Shown one piece after another: positions 10,119 to 22,704 of a DNA stretch of 64,000 nt. Both the position numbers and the translations under genes were made by a program. The notes under the pieces are model-generated. The model searched no databases and was not told the DNA's origin. It worked only from the letters and a program-made list of their open reading frames with translations. The stretch lies in contig NC_033633.1 of NCBI RefSeq assembly GCF_001540865.1, forward strand, positions 765,130-829,129, written 5' to 3'. Positions within the stretch are counted from its first letter, which is position 1. Each line of letters begins with the position of its first letter. The stretch is from Ananas comosus. Lineage: Eukaryota; Streptophyta; Magnoliopsida; Poales; Bromeliaceae.

Positions 10119-13057
10119 ATGGCGGCGACGAGCCAAGCGAGCCTACTGCTCCAGAAGCAGCTCAAAGGTAACGGATCCGATCTCGGCTTTGCGGCCGCAA
10201 TTAGGGATTTTTTCGATATCTCTCGGTCGATTTGTTTGGGGGGATTGTTATTATTGGATTAGTTGTGGTGGATCGGTTGGTGGTTGCGATGATCTTTGTT
10301 GTTGCTGTTGTTGCTTTTTGGATTTAGATCTGACGAGGAATCCCGTGGATGGATTCTCGGCTGGGTTGGTCGATGATAGTAATGTGTTCGAGTGGAACGT
10401 GACGATCATCGGGCCTCCTGATACGCTCTAGTGAGGATTCACATCTCCCGATCGCGTAATATTTGTCTAATTTGTTGGCGATTCATGGTTTTCTCTATAA
10501 TTACCTTCTTATTTGCTTATTTCATGTTGGATTGTGGAATTGCTGTATTTAGATTGATTTAATTCGTAGTGTTTTGTATATGTCATGCATGGTTTAGGAT
10601 TTGTAGTTGGAGAGGTAATAATGTACAGGGACACTCCCTCAACGTTTAATTTTTTTTGTTTTTGTTTTCTTTTTCGGATTTCAGCTATTTTCAGCAATTA
10701 AATTGGAAACTTTGTTAAATTTAGTGGTGAATCTGAGAAATTGAACTGTTGTGAATGCCTTTTCAACTGATGGAATTGCTGATATAGTTAAGTTTTGATG
10801 ATGGAATTTCAGATATGTGAGTTGTGCTACATTCACGAACAAAACATTGCGTCAAATTGTTCATCTACAAGTTTGTGCGGAGTTCTTAACTTTTATATGT
10901 TTCTAATTTCGATTTGCATCAAATCACTGCAGTGAAGGTGGCTATTTTAATGCAATTATGAGCTTTCCACCCAACTATCCTAATAGTCCTCCAACTGTCA
11001 GATTTACGTCAGAGATGTGGCACCCGAATGGTCAGCTATCAAATTCTTCCGATTTCATTTATGTTGTCGTTAAATCTACCTTGTGGAAAAGCATCTTGAA
11101 CTATCTTCTCTGTTATATCATATTCAGTATATCCTGATGGGCGTGTTTGCATTTCAATTCTTCATCCGCCTGGCGATGACCCTAATGGCTATGAACTTGC
11201 AAGTGAGCGGTGGACGCCTGTTCATACGGTGCAACTTTTACACACTTTTTATACCTTTTATACCTTTTTATACATTTTCTCCTTCTAGTCTAGGGCATGA
11301 TTTTACTACTTAATTGACGCTGTTTATATTGATTGGAATTTCTATTGGTGCGTTTGTGTCTCTCTTGATTTTTGCTATTGTGTTGATAAACTGACTCATC
11401 CAAGTCCTGTACGAGCCAGAATTTTATCGACCATACTTTTCGGATGGGCTAACTTAACTATACAGTTGATCTTCTTTTATGTTAGAAGCTTAGTAGGAAC
11501 TTTAACTATTCGAGGAATATTGCTCATGAGATCTCCTTTACTCCTTGTTTGGGCTGTTATTGTATAGTTTTGCTCTTTACGTGCTTTCTTTTCATCAAAA
11601 TGTCTAAGGGATTCACATGTTTGTTGTTTACATGATTGGGGCATCATATATTTTAACATATTCAACTTTCTAAAAAAGACCAAAATGGTGAATAGGCTTG
11701 TCTGCACTGGCGGCTATTTCTGTGTTATGTGGTTACAATTAAGTTCTGTAGATACTTGTTAAATGGTCGCAAATACTGTTATGTCTTAAGATCTCTTTTG
11801 TAGTTTTCTCTCGAATGGTATTGGTATGACATTCATTCTTTGGACATCGACATAACTTTCTAACTCTAGGGAGAGAGTAGGGTACAGTTCTAGAATATTG
11901 GCAACAAGGCTTTGTCCACCACTGAGCTATTATCTATGCATGCAATATTTAGCTAAATTATTTAGTAGCGGATCTAACTGTCTGAAAAGGGCTAGTCATG
12001 AGTTTGCTATGCGTAAGGACATAAATACTCTGTTAGTTTTCAATAACAATGGTTAAACGCGGTTGCTAAAATTTGCAGGTCGAGAGTATTGTTTTGAGTA
12101 TAATATCTATGCTTTCAAGTCCCAATGATGAATCCCCAGCAAATGTTGAAGCAGCTGTAAGTAAAGAATGGCAAATACTATCCACTATTGTTTGTTTGAA
12201 ACTTACTTTTTTATTCTAGTTTAAATTTTCTTTTATTTATCTTTTATTGTACTTTGTCTCCATGCAATAGCAAAATTAGTAATTCAGGGTGTTAGATGGT
12301 GATTTATGCATTGAATGTTAAACTTTGTTGTTTGTGTTTGGCCTGCTACTTAGATGTCCTTCTGTCATACTTTGATGAAGTGCACAATATTTCCTGATAC
12401 TCATCTTCACTCATCTAATATTGAAACAATCCAATATTGAAATACTTCATTTTATTTCTTGTGCTTTCCAAGAGTCAAATTCATGCTAAAATTAGAGGTT
12501 TGATGATCTATTAATACTTGCACCAGTAGCAAAATAATACATTTTTCTACGAAAGTAAATTAATTGCACAATTATTAGAACTTTTGTGGACAAAATATGC
12601 TTACGTCTTGTCTTCTGTGATTTATCTTCATCATTATTATGTTCTATAACAAGCCACCAAGTGTGAAGAAACTCTTCTTGCGTTAACAAACTTCGGTAAA
12701 AGTAGATCAGTTCTTTTTTCTGTAATCTGTACAATTTTTGTGCAATCGAAAATCTGTTCTGCTAATATAGTATGCACATCAACTTAGCCTTTAGCATAAC
12801 CTAGTTTTACTTACTCTTATCCTGTTGTGACCTCTTAATGCTAATCAACCTTAGTTTCGATAATACCACTTATCCGTAGGGCATCTTCTTCATAATTATT
12901 TGATGTTAAGTAATGAACTTTCGGAACTCTTTGCTGGATCTAACCTGATGTGAAGCAACAAACCTTCACTTTGCTGCAGAAGGATTGGAGAGATCGGAGA
13001 GAAGAATTCAAGAAGAAAGTACGCCGCATCGTGAGAAAATCCCAAGAAATGCTGTGA
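10119..13057 (+). CDS. UBC7: Ubiquitin-conjugating enzyme E2, UBC7/UBE2G type
   Basis: Six exons (10119-10167, 10328-10430, 10933-11030, 11128-11228, 12079-12156, 12980-13057) encode 168 residues with all phases closing. The protein takes activated ubiquitin from E1 as a thioester and passes it to substrates with an E3. The catalytic cysteine is C91 in [12 protein letters not shown] and the upstream HPN motif is at 81-83. The insertion after the active site (about residues 97-110, [13 protein letters not shown]) is the acidic loop that separates the UBC7/UBE2G/Cdc34 group from other E2s. Plant members of this group (UBC7, UBC13, UBC14) are associated with ER-associated degradation, which would be the inferred role here. 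Length and the start [18 protein letters not shown] match the family. Confidence 0.96.
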
Positions 13058-14307
13058 AAATCCTCGAAAAGCTTGTAGCTGAGCAAATCTTTGCTTCTCT
13101 CTGTAACAGTATGGGGGATTTTAATTGTTTGTACCGATCACTTTCACAGCCTGTACATATTTCCCCTTCTGTGTCTCGCAACAGTTGTCGGTGGTCTCCT
13201 TTCTATTTTCTTCATTTTTTTTTTTTTTAATCTCGGGGTCTGAAGAACGGTATTCGGACATTTTGCTTATTTTGGATGTGGGTTTGTTGAGTGGCTTGAA
13301 CTGTTGATCACTGAGGTCAAAGCTTGCTACTCCAACCCTATATTTATCACAGGTCTTGTTCTTGTGTGGCTCGGGTGTGTAAGATCCTAGTAATTTTTGA
13401 GCTTTCGAAAAATATAGACCTAGTCTAATATGGTGGCTGAAAGTACTATTTTAGTATTTATACTTTGGAATTTGGATGAATCAATAAATTTAAGTGTTTT
13501 TAATCTTCCTTCTAATACTATAAACTTGCTGTGGTCCTTTTCATACTATCGGTAACAGTTGCCGACACAATTTTATAGCGTTGGATTAGGAATGATTGAA
13601 ATAGGAATGTTAGAAAGTGCTTTTAGAATTAGATTTAGGTTTTTTTTTCCTTTAGCCTTTGAAAGGTATTTTGCAGTGCTTTTAGTATTTACCACCAAAC
13701 TATGCCTTTAAGAGGCAAATATGATCTGTTTTCATCGATTATCCATATGTGTTCTTAGTCTGTTGGTTTTTTTTTTTTTTCGCTAGATTTTGCTGCATTC
13801 GTTTTAACAATCAGCAGGCAAAATATTTTTGACATGATCCCACTGGACCAATTTATGTCCAGCGACATTGGCATCCAGTTTCATTCAACTTTTCATTTGT
13901 CTATATTTTATGTGGAATTGTGTCCTTAGAAAGAGAGTAATTTGCATATGCGGGCGCCGTAAAAAGCATTATTTTTAATATCTGCTTTATCCAAGAGAAG
14001 AAAACTTTATCTTGCTAGTTCCTCGTAGAATGGTAATTTCAACATCAGCAGCCGAGTCACGATCTTCGCGGTCGGTCTTTCCCCGCCCTGTACGAAAGAA
14101 GAAGATCCTAGCTTACTTAAGTCGAAAGACGACCACGAATCCATTCGGTCAATGACTAACCATTTCCGTAGATACGGGACTAGTCGGTGGTAAATATAAA
14201 GACTTGTTGTGGTAAATATAAAGACTTGTTTGGTTGATGTAGCGGTGGAATTATGATCTCACCACGGATTACCACCCCCAACTAAAATATAGTGAAAAGA
14301 ACACTTA
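13058..14307. other. UBC7-like 3' flank and spacer
   Basis: T-rich 3' untranslated sequence followed by AT-rich spacer. A short tandem duplication of about 23 bp (GGTAAATATAAAGACTTGTT) lies at 14190-14235. No gene seen. Confidence 0.4.
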
Positions 14308-14680
14308 GCACCCGTTTGGTTCGGAATTAAGGGATGGAATAACCTCTTTAATCTCGAAGTTATTTCCAAACACCCAATTTAGGAGGTGGGGTTAGCTAAT
14401 CCCATCCAAATGGGTTATCCCGGGACATAGCTCATTTGGAGGGTGGAGTTAGCTAACCCCAGCTAACCCCACCCCACCCCACTACTCCAATCAAATAAAA
14501 TACTATTTTATTCACTATCTTTTTTATCCCACATATTTCAACCAAATATTATTTTATTTATATCTGGACTAAACCTAATTTTCAATCAAACACAAAATTA
14601 CTCTAACCCCACCTTAATCCTGAACTTAACTCTATCACTGAAATAATAAGTTTTTACTTAATCCCGAACCAAACGGTGGC
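14308..14680. mobile_element. PIF/Harbinger (Tourist)-type MITE
   Basis: The terminal inverted repeats GCACCCGTTTGGTTCGG and CCGAACCAAACGGTGGC bound 373 bp. The left flank is TTA and the right flank TTG, consistent with a TTA target duplication with one change. The G/C-rich start followed by GTTTGGTTC is typical of Tourist-like MITEs. No coding sequence. Confidence 0.7.
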
Positions 14681-15639
14681 TTGGAATTGTGCATCTCCCC
14701 AGTAACCTAAGTTTCAGTGTTTGCTAACTACGAAGTTTGTTCATTTTGGTAAAGCAAAATTCCTCGGTACTTAAAAGTTAAAACTAGAAACTGTAAACTT
14801 TCTTTTGATTTATGGCTTCCTTACCATATGAAACTTAAGCTTGGTCACAAACTCACAGTCCACCCATTTCCTAGAATTGCTGTAAGATTCGTGCCCTTAA
14901 AAGTTGAAAGCACCGGGAAAAGGTGAGTCAATTCGCAGGCGTGGGTCGAATCCGCACCAGGTAAAGTTCGTGTGAGGTTCGTCTCAAAGTTCCCTGGTAT
15001 AAAGGCCATGGAAAAAGAAGCAATTAAAAAGTTGACATGCTATACAAAGACAACTATCAGTTTCCTCTTTTGGCATAAATATTATTACCTAGTCGTAGTC
15101 TAGGTCGTCTTTTTGAGTCGCCTCTGGACTCACAAACCATATAAAATTCCTTAAAAAAATATGTATATAAAGCACAAATTTGCGCTCCATTGCTTTGGAA
15201 ATATGTTAAGATATCTGATAGATTAGTGAATTTTGGTAGATTAGAAATATCTTAATCTTATATTTCCATGCAGTATAATAAAGGCTTTTTTCCTTTTTCT
15301 TTTCCAGAAACTAATGTTTTTGAAAGTACAGGAATGCGTTTCCAATTTTAATATTGCAAAATGTTGTACCTTGTCCTTTTTCCCAAAGGAGAGTGAAAAG
15401 GAAAGAAGTGTCTTGATCTAATTTGATTAATTGTAAGGGTATCTGTGAGAAATTTCCTATCTTGTGCATTTCCTTCCTTCTAGGAGCTTCTCGAGAAATT
15501 TAGGTTCTGATTGGGCTTTTCCTACTCCAAACTTCCCGCTATCCGGTTTGCGAGTAAGTTACAAGTGGTAGGCCAAAGAAGGAAAAATGTAGATGGTGAC
15601 GTTACAATTTTTCTATTGTATGAGATAGTGTGTACATCT
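14681..15639. other. Intergenic DNA, no gene
   Basis: AT-rich with no convincing frame. A more GC-balanced stretch at 14880-15000 contains GGTCGAATCCGCACC, which looks like a tRNA B-box word, but no cloverleaf could be assembled around it. Confidence 0.35.
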
Positions 15640-15950
15640 TACAAAGATGGGGGATAGGAATAGAAATAGGGATAACCCCTTATCCCCTTTATACTCAAAC
15701 GCTAATTTTTTATTCGAGAATAGTAATTTTCGGTTACTGGATATAGCTATCCCCACTAACATCTTCATTTTCTATATAAAATTACCCACTAATTTTCTTA
15801 TTTCATATTATCTATCCAAATGTTATTTTTCTTATCCCCGGAACAATCCAATTTTCATCAAAATGCTATTTTTTTTATTCTCATACTTGTATCTATTCCT
15901 GTAATAACAATTTCTTGTTTATACCCGAACCAAACGATACCTTTAGGTCT
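15640..15950. mobile_element. Decayed Tourist-like MITE
   Basis: The right end ACCCGAACCAAACGATACC (15922-15940) is an inverted Tourist-type terminus. The left end near 15645 (GATGGGGGATAGGAATAG) is only weakly matched. Internal TATCCCC words resemble the element at 14308. The left boundary is a guess. Confidence 0.4.
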
Positions 15951-16890
15951 TGGGATTTAAAAAAATTATACTTTCTAATTAAGAAAAATTGATAAAACAA
16001 ATTAGAGCATCCTAGGCTCCTAGCCATGAAAAGGCTAAAATATAAGATTTACACCCAGCATTACTTTTTTTTCTATGTTATTTTCAATTGGAGATCCCAA
16101 TAATATTATCAAGAACTATCCATACATTCTCTAGGTCAAGCAATAAAAGGTCATGATTTAATGTCCCACCATCATCATTTTTTTCATTAATCATTCGTGT
16201 ATATGACATGATTTATCTTATATTTATTGAACATATAAATAACTCTATTAAGAGCTTTCTGGTTATCATTGAAGTGTATAGATTGTTTGAATGCACATGA
16301 TACTATAATTTCTCAACCAATAACTATTTTCCTTATGACTGCGTATGGACGATGTTTTAGTTTTCAAATTTTAAGTAATAATAATTTATTGTCCAAACTT
16401 TTTAAATCATTATAATTAAGTCTTAAAATCTAATTTGGTTGAATAATAATATAATTGTGATGTGGCATTCTAACTATTGTTATATTATTAGTCAACTAAA
16501 TTATACCATAGTAATTAAGACTAATTTGTCACTTGTTAGCCTCATAATTTGATGATAAAAAGTGTATTCTAGCATTTTTTTTTTCTCTTTATTTTTTTTT
16601 CTATATTCAAGTGAGAAATGGACACTCCCAGCTCCCTCCCTTGGCTCTCCCTCCCTCTTTTCTGTAAGATGCTGTTTGATTCCACATAAAACTTTTTTAA
16701 AAAAAATTTAGTTTCGATTTAAAATAAATTTTACCTCGTTAAAAAATTACTCCTATACTATATATTATATATTATTAATATATAATATTGTTAGCATATT
16801 ATATACATTTTTATTATAAATAAACATTTTTAAAGTATATTATAAAATATTTTTAAAATATATAATGTAATATAATATAACATTATATAT
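15951..16890. other. AT-rich spacer with a small foldback
   Basis: A palindromic stretch at about 16415-16525 starts TTAAGTCTTAAAATC and ends TAATTAAGACT, a probable tiny foldback element. The rest is A/T repeats with no gene. Confidence 0.35.
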
Positions 16891-16899
16891 TTAATACTA

Positions 16900-18885
16900 G
16901 GCCAATTTGCATAAAAAATCCACTTATTTTGAGCTTTTGCAAAATCGGGCCATCTTTTTGGCTTTTGCAGATTCGGTCCGCTTTTTCAGCAAACTGACCA
17001 AAATACCCTTATACCTTTTTCTCTTTCCTCTTTCTCTCTCCTTTTTTTTTCTCTCGTTCTTTTTTCTTTTTCTTCCCAGAGAGCGGCGAAGACGGAGCGG
17101 AGGTGCCCTTATACCTTTTACTTTTCTCTTTTTCTCTCGTTCTTTTTTTTCTTTCTCTTCCCAGAGAGCGGCGAAGACAGAGCGACGTCGCCGCCGACGC
17201 CCCCACCTTCCTCGCCTCCGATCCCCCTAAGGTCGGCGCTGATTGACTTTTTTTTTTTGCATTTTTCTTTCTTTTCTTCTCTGCTCTCCTCCACAGTTTT
17301 TCGACGACGGCGCCTCTCTCGCATCTTCCCTGCCCTTCCCGTCTCTCTTTCTCCCTCCTTTCTCTGCTGCCTCCAACGACGATCATCTTGCCGACTGTAC
17401 CCGACCCACACCGTGGAGTCACTGCGGCCGCTGCAGCTCGGAGTGGGGGGGTACTAGCGCGCCGTGCACCGACACCGTGGCTATTCGACAGAGAGGGTGA
17501 CAAAAAAAAAAAACAGTAAAAAATAAAATAAAAGAATTAATAAAAATAAAGGATGAAGATTGAAATTGTATCGTTACACTATAAAAAATTACAAGTTGCC
17601 ACTACTTAGAATGTTAACTCACCTTTAAAATAAAAATTACGCTTTTAATATGAAAATACACATCTTGAAAGATACTTTACACTGTTTCTCTTCTTATTCG
17701 ACTCTTAATCAATCATAACGCCGCACCTACTAAGATAACAATTACACTCTTTAAATGAAAGTTTGCACGTTCTCCTCTTGTTGCGCACCGTTTCTCCTTT
17801 GTGCCATCATTTCTCTCTCTTGTTAAATCGTTTTTTATTCTTTAATGCACCATTTAAGAGATATTAATAACTGCTTCTCCCTTGTTGCGCATTGTTCTAT
17901 CTCTCTTGTTGTAACACTGTTTCTTCTTTTTAACAGAGCGAGAAACAATCCAAGCCAAGAGGATAAAACAGTGCACACAGGGAGGAGAAAGCATATAAAT
18001 ATCTGTAAAGATGTGTAGTTAAAATAAAAATAATGTGAATAAGGAGGAGAAATGTGCAACAAAAAAAAACTGGCACCCATTTTATCTTAAACTGCACTCA
18101 TTTAAGATATATTATAACTCTTCTCCTCTTGTTGGCAGCTGTTTTCTCTCCTCTTGTTGCAATGTTTTCACTCTTTAAAGAGGAGAAAACGTGCATCAAG
18201 AGAAAACAGCTTACAACAAGAGGAGAAGCAGTATAATAATCTGTTAAAAAGTGTGCAGTTTTAAAATAAAAAACAGTCCGCCCCGTCGCCCCGGCCGCTG
18301 CCGCTGCGCGACGGCGAATCGGCTGGGGTCCGCGGCGGACGCGGGCGGTCTAAACGTCGTCGTGGGAGAAGCAGAGGCGCTGGTCGGCGGCTTCTGCGCG
18401 GCGGCGGGAGGAGGGGCAGCGCCGACGGAGAAGAACACGCGCGGCGCTGGTGCCGGCGCCGGTTGCGCTTCCGCCTCCCCCTCCTGCGCCCTGTCGCTTG
18501 GCCTCCCCTTCTTCTTCTTCGCCGTTGTCTTCTTCTCCGCATCCAGCCCGACCCCGTTCGCCGCGGCCGCTGCCGCCACGGCGACGGGATCGGGCTCGGG
18601 GTCCGCGGCGGCGGAGGAGAGGAGGAGGGGGTCGCGGGCGGTGGAGAGGAGGGTGAGGAGGGAGGCGACGGTGAAGAATAAGGCGACGGTCCGCCTTTTT
18701 TTTTCGGCGAGAAAAAAAAAAAAAAGAACGACAGAAACAAAGAGGAGAGAGAAAGAGGAAAGAGAAAAAGTAATAAGGGTATTTTGGTCAGTTTGCTGAA
18801 AAAGCGGACCGAATCTGCAGAAACGAAAAAGGTGACCCGGTTTTGCAAAAGCCCAAAATAAGTGAATTTTTTATGCAAAAAGGCC
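16900..18885. mobile_element. Non-autonomous Mutator-like element (candidate Pack-MULE)
   Basis: 1986 bp bounded by a perfect 9-bp direct repeat TTAATACTA (16891-16899 and 18886-18894). The ends are about 190-bp imperfect inverted repeats starting GGCC, with a near-identical core (GCAGATTCGGTCCGCTTTTT, CAGCAAACTGACCAAAATAC). Long inverted ends plus a 9-bp target duplication define Mutator-like elements. No transposase is present. The interior contains a tandem duplication of about 90 bp in the left arm (17007-17100 and 17107-17185), AT-rich nested foldbacks (17840-18260) and GC-rich segments (17175-17235, 17395-17500, 18280-18690) unlike the flanks, as expected if gene pieces were captured. 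Confidence 0.88.
18290..18675 (-). pseudogene. Possible captured gene fragment inside the Mutator-like element
   Basis: On the minus strand one frame stays open for about 130 codons through DNA of very high GC content, while the flanks are AT-rich. It begins near FTVASLLTLLSTARDPLLLS and contains DAEKKTTAKKKKGRPSDRAQ, then an Ala/Pro-rich tail. Open frames arise easily in GC-rich DNA, and two other frames are also long here, so the coding interpretation is only a possibility. I do not recognise a donor gene. Confidence 0.3.
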
Positions 18886-18894
18886 TTAATACTA

Positions 18895-19470
18895 TAAAGT
18901 AAATTACCTATATATTTATAAATAAAATATTATACATAATATTTTATTTATATAAAAATAAAATATTCTATATATACACTCTTACATTATGAGAGAGAGA
19001 GAGAGAGAGAGAGCGGGGTCCACATTGTGTGAACCTCGTAAACCGCATGACGAAACACCTCAAAAATGCCGCATTTTTTCAAGCCAAATTTTTATTTTTC
19101 GCTCGAAATGAGCTGAAAATAAACACTTATTTTTTTTATTTTTTTTCCGTGGAATCTGTAAAAAAAAAATTTTCAAAATATTTTTTTATGAATAATCACT
19201 CATCAAAAAAATAAATTTTCAATAAATTTTTTTTTTAATTACAAGTATCCAAACACACAGTAAAGTAGCCTAATAACCCGAAAAAGGCCCCACCCCATCC
19301 CCTCGCCCCGTCTCGTGATTCCAACGGCTCCCTTAAACCAAAAGGACTCTCTCTCTCTCTCTCTCTCTCTTAAACCCCTCTTAAAAATCGACTCCTCTCT
19401 CCTCCCGTCTCTGCCCAGTTTCTCTCTCCTCTCTCTCTCTCTCTATGACTCGTTCCCTTCTCCCCACACC
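18895..19470. other. Spacer and 5' leader of the CASP-like gene
   Basis: A GA microsatellite lies at 18991-19013 and an AT-rich block follows to about 19260. A CT-rich leader (19345-19445, with pure CT runs) precedes the start codon. An in-frame GTG at 19315 extends the reading frame but is not a plausible start; the first in-frame ATG is 19471. Confidence 0.5.
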
Positions 19471-20199
19471 ATGCCCTCACCTTTCCCCAATGGCGCCGAT
19501 CCCTCCCCGCACCACCACCGCTTCCACTCCACCGTGTCGGAGACGAAGCTCCGCCGCCTCAACTCCCTCATCCTCCTCCTCCGCCTCGCCTCCTTCTGCT
19601 TCGCCCTCGCCGCAGCCGTGTTCATGGTCACCAACTCCTCGCGCTCCCCCGGCTCCCCCTCCTGGATCGACTCCGAACCCTTCAGGTTTTGCCCTTGAAC
19701 CCTAACCCCTAACCCTAGGTCCGCTAACGATCCGCGGCGAAATCCCTAACAGGTTGGTGTTCGCGGCGAACGCGATCGTCGCCGTGTACTCCCTCTTCGA
19801 GATGGGCGCGTCGATCTGGGAGATCCTGAAGGGGTCCACGCCCCTCCCCGAGCCGATGCAGCTGTGGTTCGACTTCGCGCACGATCAGGTGCGATCCCCC
19901 GATCTTCGAACCGAAACCCTAGCTAGCTAGTTCTCGTTTTCTACAGAGATCGTGAGGGTTTTTAGGGTTTGTAGGTGTTCGCGTACCTCGCGGCGGCGGC
20001 TGGGGCGGCTGGGGCGGCGGAGGCCCGGGGTATGCGGGGCTCGGGCGCGTGCGCCTCGGAGAGCGCGTTCTGCGTCCAGGGCGACATCGCGGTGGCGCTA
20101 GGGTTCGCCGCGTTCGCCTTCGTCGCCCTCGCCGCGCTCGCCTCCGGGTTCCGCCTCGTCTCCTTCCTCGTCACCGGCTCTCGCTTCCCCCTCTCTTAA
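19471..20199 (+). CDS. CASP-like membrane protein (CASPL, probably subgroup 4)
   Basis: Three exons (19471-19685, 19753-19888, 19975-20199) with introns of only 67 and 86 bp encode 191 residues. Four hydrophobic spans are visible: about 32-54 ([20 protein letters not shown]), 73-93, 118-135 and 155-180, with a short polar N-terminus. The conserved Arg in span 1 and the block [20 protein letters not shown], followed by [20 protein letters not shown], are typical of the CASP-like (UPF0497) family, most like subgroup 4. CASP proteins scaffold membrane domains at the Casparian strip; CASP-likes are plasma-membrane proteins of mostly unknown role. The gene is GC-rich throughout, in contrast to its spacers. 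Confidence 0.9.
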
Positions 20200-20203
20200 A
20201 TAG

Positions 20204-20238
<35 letters not shown>

Positions 20239-21995
20239 CTCTCTCTATTTGATATTTAAAATGTTTAGGATATATGTGATTTTTGTAGAGCTGTTTTGTG
20301 TGTGTGTATGTATATTTATGCTTGCTTTTGATCCTGTGGTTTACAAAGAAAAACCAGAGGACGAGTAATTTTGAGTTTGTCATGAATAAATGTTTCTTAG
20401 TTTATTTTACTAGGTTGGGCTCTTAAAATTTCGTTTTCAGTTTATTTAACTAACCGTGGATTCATTAGAGAAAGAATACTATGTTGTTTACTAATTTTGT
20501 ATTATCCAAAATTATTTAATATTTATCCAGTTCAATGTTGGAACAATGAAATATCCCGTTCAATATTATAACTTACTTTACTTGTGTGATTGATAAATAA
20601 ATAAATAATGTTTTGAAGCTTATTTGGTTAAGGTTGTGGCTACAAACACTCTGCTGTAATCACCCCTTGTGAGCCAGAGGTGATATAGCTCGGAATAATT
20701 GTTATTTTTTTTGTTGAGAATTTTTAGTTTTTTTTTTTTTTTTAATCTCTGTTTGTTTAATAGAAAGTCAATTAAATATTTAAGAGGAGGAAAGAAAACT
20801 ACAATGTTTAATTTTTTAATTATTATTTTTTCTATCACTTTTTCTTCCATAGTTGATTTTGTTACTGTTCATTCAAAGTCAATAACTTCGTTTTGGAAAA
20901 ATAAAGTTATGGATGATCAAACAGTAGGAAGGCATTTAAGATCCAAAACGATTTGGTAAAATAAATATGCTTTTGCCAAACACTTTATTGTAGGGGTGAT
21001 TCGTGCAAAATTACTTTTTCTGTGCATTAAAAGCACGAATAAACAAAATTACTTTTGTGCATCAAAAGCACAAATAAGCAAGTAATTATTAGCCGAATGA
21101 TAAAATAAGCTTTACAGTAGCCTTAATAAACTTTAAATATAATCCGTATTATTCATGTGCAGTATGAAAAATTCTTATATTTTCTTCTCCTCTATTAATT
21201 TTTTATATCTCTCATATACCAATACGAAAGTAGTGTACGGCGAATTCGTGACACCCACACGAGGACAACGATTCGGTCTCACTCGAACCCAACGTAAAAC
21301 TCGCCCGAGTGTTTTCCGTGCGCTCGTGCCCGGGTCCGTTCCACATCGGGAACCAAACAACGGGCACGGGTGGGATCGAGCCCGCTTAATTTAAACGGGT
21401 TTGCGTACCCGCGCCTGTACGGATGTTGGGCTCCACCCGAACACGGTTCGAGTCCGAGAGGAGCTCCCCCGCACGGCAACTCCTTTTTGTGGCTTTTAAA
21501 GCCCGGTGGGCCCCACGACACAGCTGATCATATGACTTTACAACGCCCCCCACTGATTATTTTTTGTTATTATTATTCTGGGAGGTGGAGACTAATTAAG
21601 CCCCAATCTGAAAGCATGAACTATTTTAAGATATGTTGAAATGTATGAGTATTTTTTTGTATATATTTTTTAAATTTATTGAAGAAGTATATAATTTTTA
21701 GTAGACGAACTGCCTAAATAAGTGCTCAAATTAGTTTTTTCGGAATAAATAAGTTATCTAATTAAGGCTTTTAAGTAGTATCATTCCAAAGATAATTTAT
21801 TCCGACACCAAAAGAGGATCTAAAATGGCTAGTAGAAGCAAAGAATGCAGTATGAGCTTTTGAAAATGTCGATGACATGCATGCAAGAAGAACATTCTGG
21901 AGAATGCAGGTCGTTGTCCATTAGAAAATTAAAAGGTATTATTTAACTAATTAGATTTATAAAATTTAGTCAATGCTCGCACGTTTTTGTTGATC
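20200..21995. other. CASP-like gene 3' flank and spacer
   Basis: A CT microsatellite (about 20207-20245) lies directly after the stop codon in the 3' untranslated region. At 20995-21075 two similar blocks around AAAATTACTTTT and AAAAGCACRAATAA repeat. A GC-rich island at 21240-21530 has long frames on both strands but no recognisable protein; it may be a transposon remnant. Confidence 0.4.
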
Positions 21996-22011
21996 GTATT
22001 AGTTAAATATC

Positions 22012-22182
22012 TTCTTCTTTTTTTTTTCTTATTTTTTTGAAAGAAATAGGTAGCACGCTACCCGTTTTATTTATTTCATTTAGAAATAAGCTTAGCTGAA
22101 AATGTGAATCAACTAGGATTCGAACTTGGGTCTGGAGTACGAACCACCAAGCCCTTTGCCACTTGCTCTAGAAACGGTCGGT
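22012..22182 (-). mobile_element. tRNA-derived SINE, full length
   Basis: Flanked by a perfect 16-bp target duplication GTATTAGTTAAATATC (21996-22011 and 22183-22198). On the minus strand it starts ACCGACCGTTTCTAGAGCAA. It has an A-box-like word TAGAGCAAGTGGCAAA and a B-box AGTTCGAATCC with tRNA-like spacing, then an unrelated body. It ends GGGTAGCGTGCTACC, a TTTCTTTC stretch and an A-rich tail. Same family as 42708-42873 and 49862-50022. Confidence 0.9.
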
Positions 22183-22471
22183 GTATTAGTTAAATATCAC
22201 AACCTACTAATATAAGCCTCAAATATTATTTCTGCTTTTGAGGTTGTGGAACTCGTTCTAACTCTCTTTAAAGCGTTTTTCAAAGTAAAGAAATTGTTCC
22301 ATACCTTGGTGCAAATGTGCGCTAATTTTTGAAAAAAATTTAAGCTGGTTCACATTCTTTTGAACAAAGAGAAATGGAGAAAAGTTTGTGTGTTAGGTAC
22401 AGATCACTGTTGTTAAGTTCAGCTCAAATTTGAAAACAAACTTATCTTTCCCACTTACAAGGTGCTTGTTT

Positions 22472-22481
<10 letters not shown>

Positions 22482-22509
<28 letters not shown>
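22482..22509. repeat. AT microsatellite
   Basis: Uninterrupted alternating TA dinucleotides in an AT-rich spacer; probably length-variable. Confidence 0.8.
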
Positions 22510-22512
<3 letters not shown>

Positions 22513-22704
22513 GATGTGAGGAGAATTAGTCATTGTTTAGGTACGGAGTTAACCAACCCTTTGAAGGACGAGCTTTGATCAGTGCCAACTGGTCGGATTG
22601 TTGTAGGCTCCATAATCCAACTCTCACACGAGAATTCGAGATCTATTCCCTACCTTGGAAAATAACCCCTGCTAAAAATCACTAAAGTGAGCAATGGTTC
22701 TTAA

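Noticed and set aside
14930..14960. tRNA-like B-box word GGTCGAATCCGCACC
   Set aside because: No acceptor stem, D-arm or anticodon arm could be paired around it; not enough for a tRNA gene.
16907..17230. Frames starting MHKK in both arms of the Mutator-like element (also 18261-18878 on the other strand)
   Set aside because: Both are readings of the same terminal inverted repeat, which explains their similarity; they are not a gene family.
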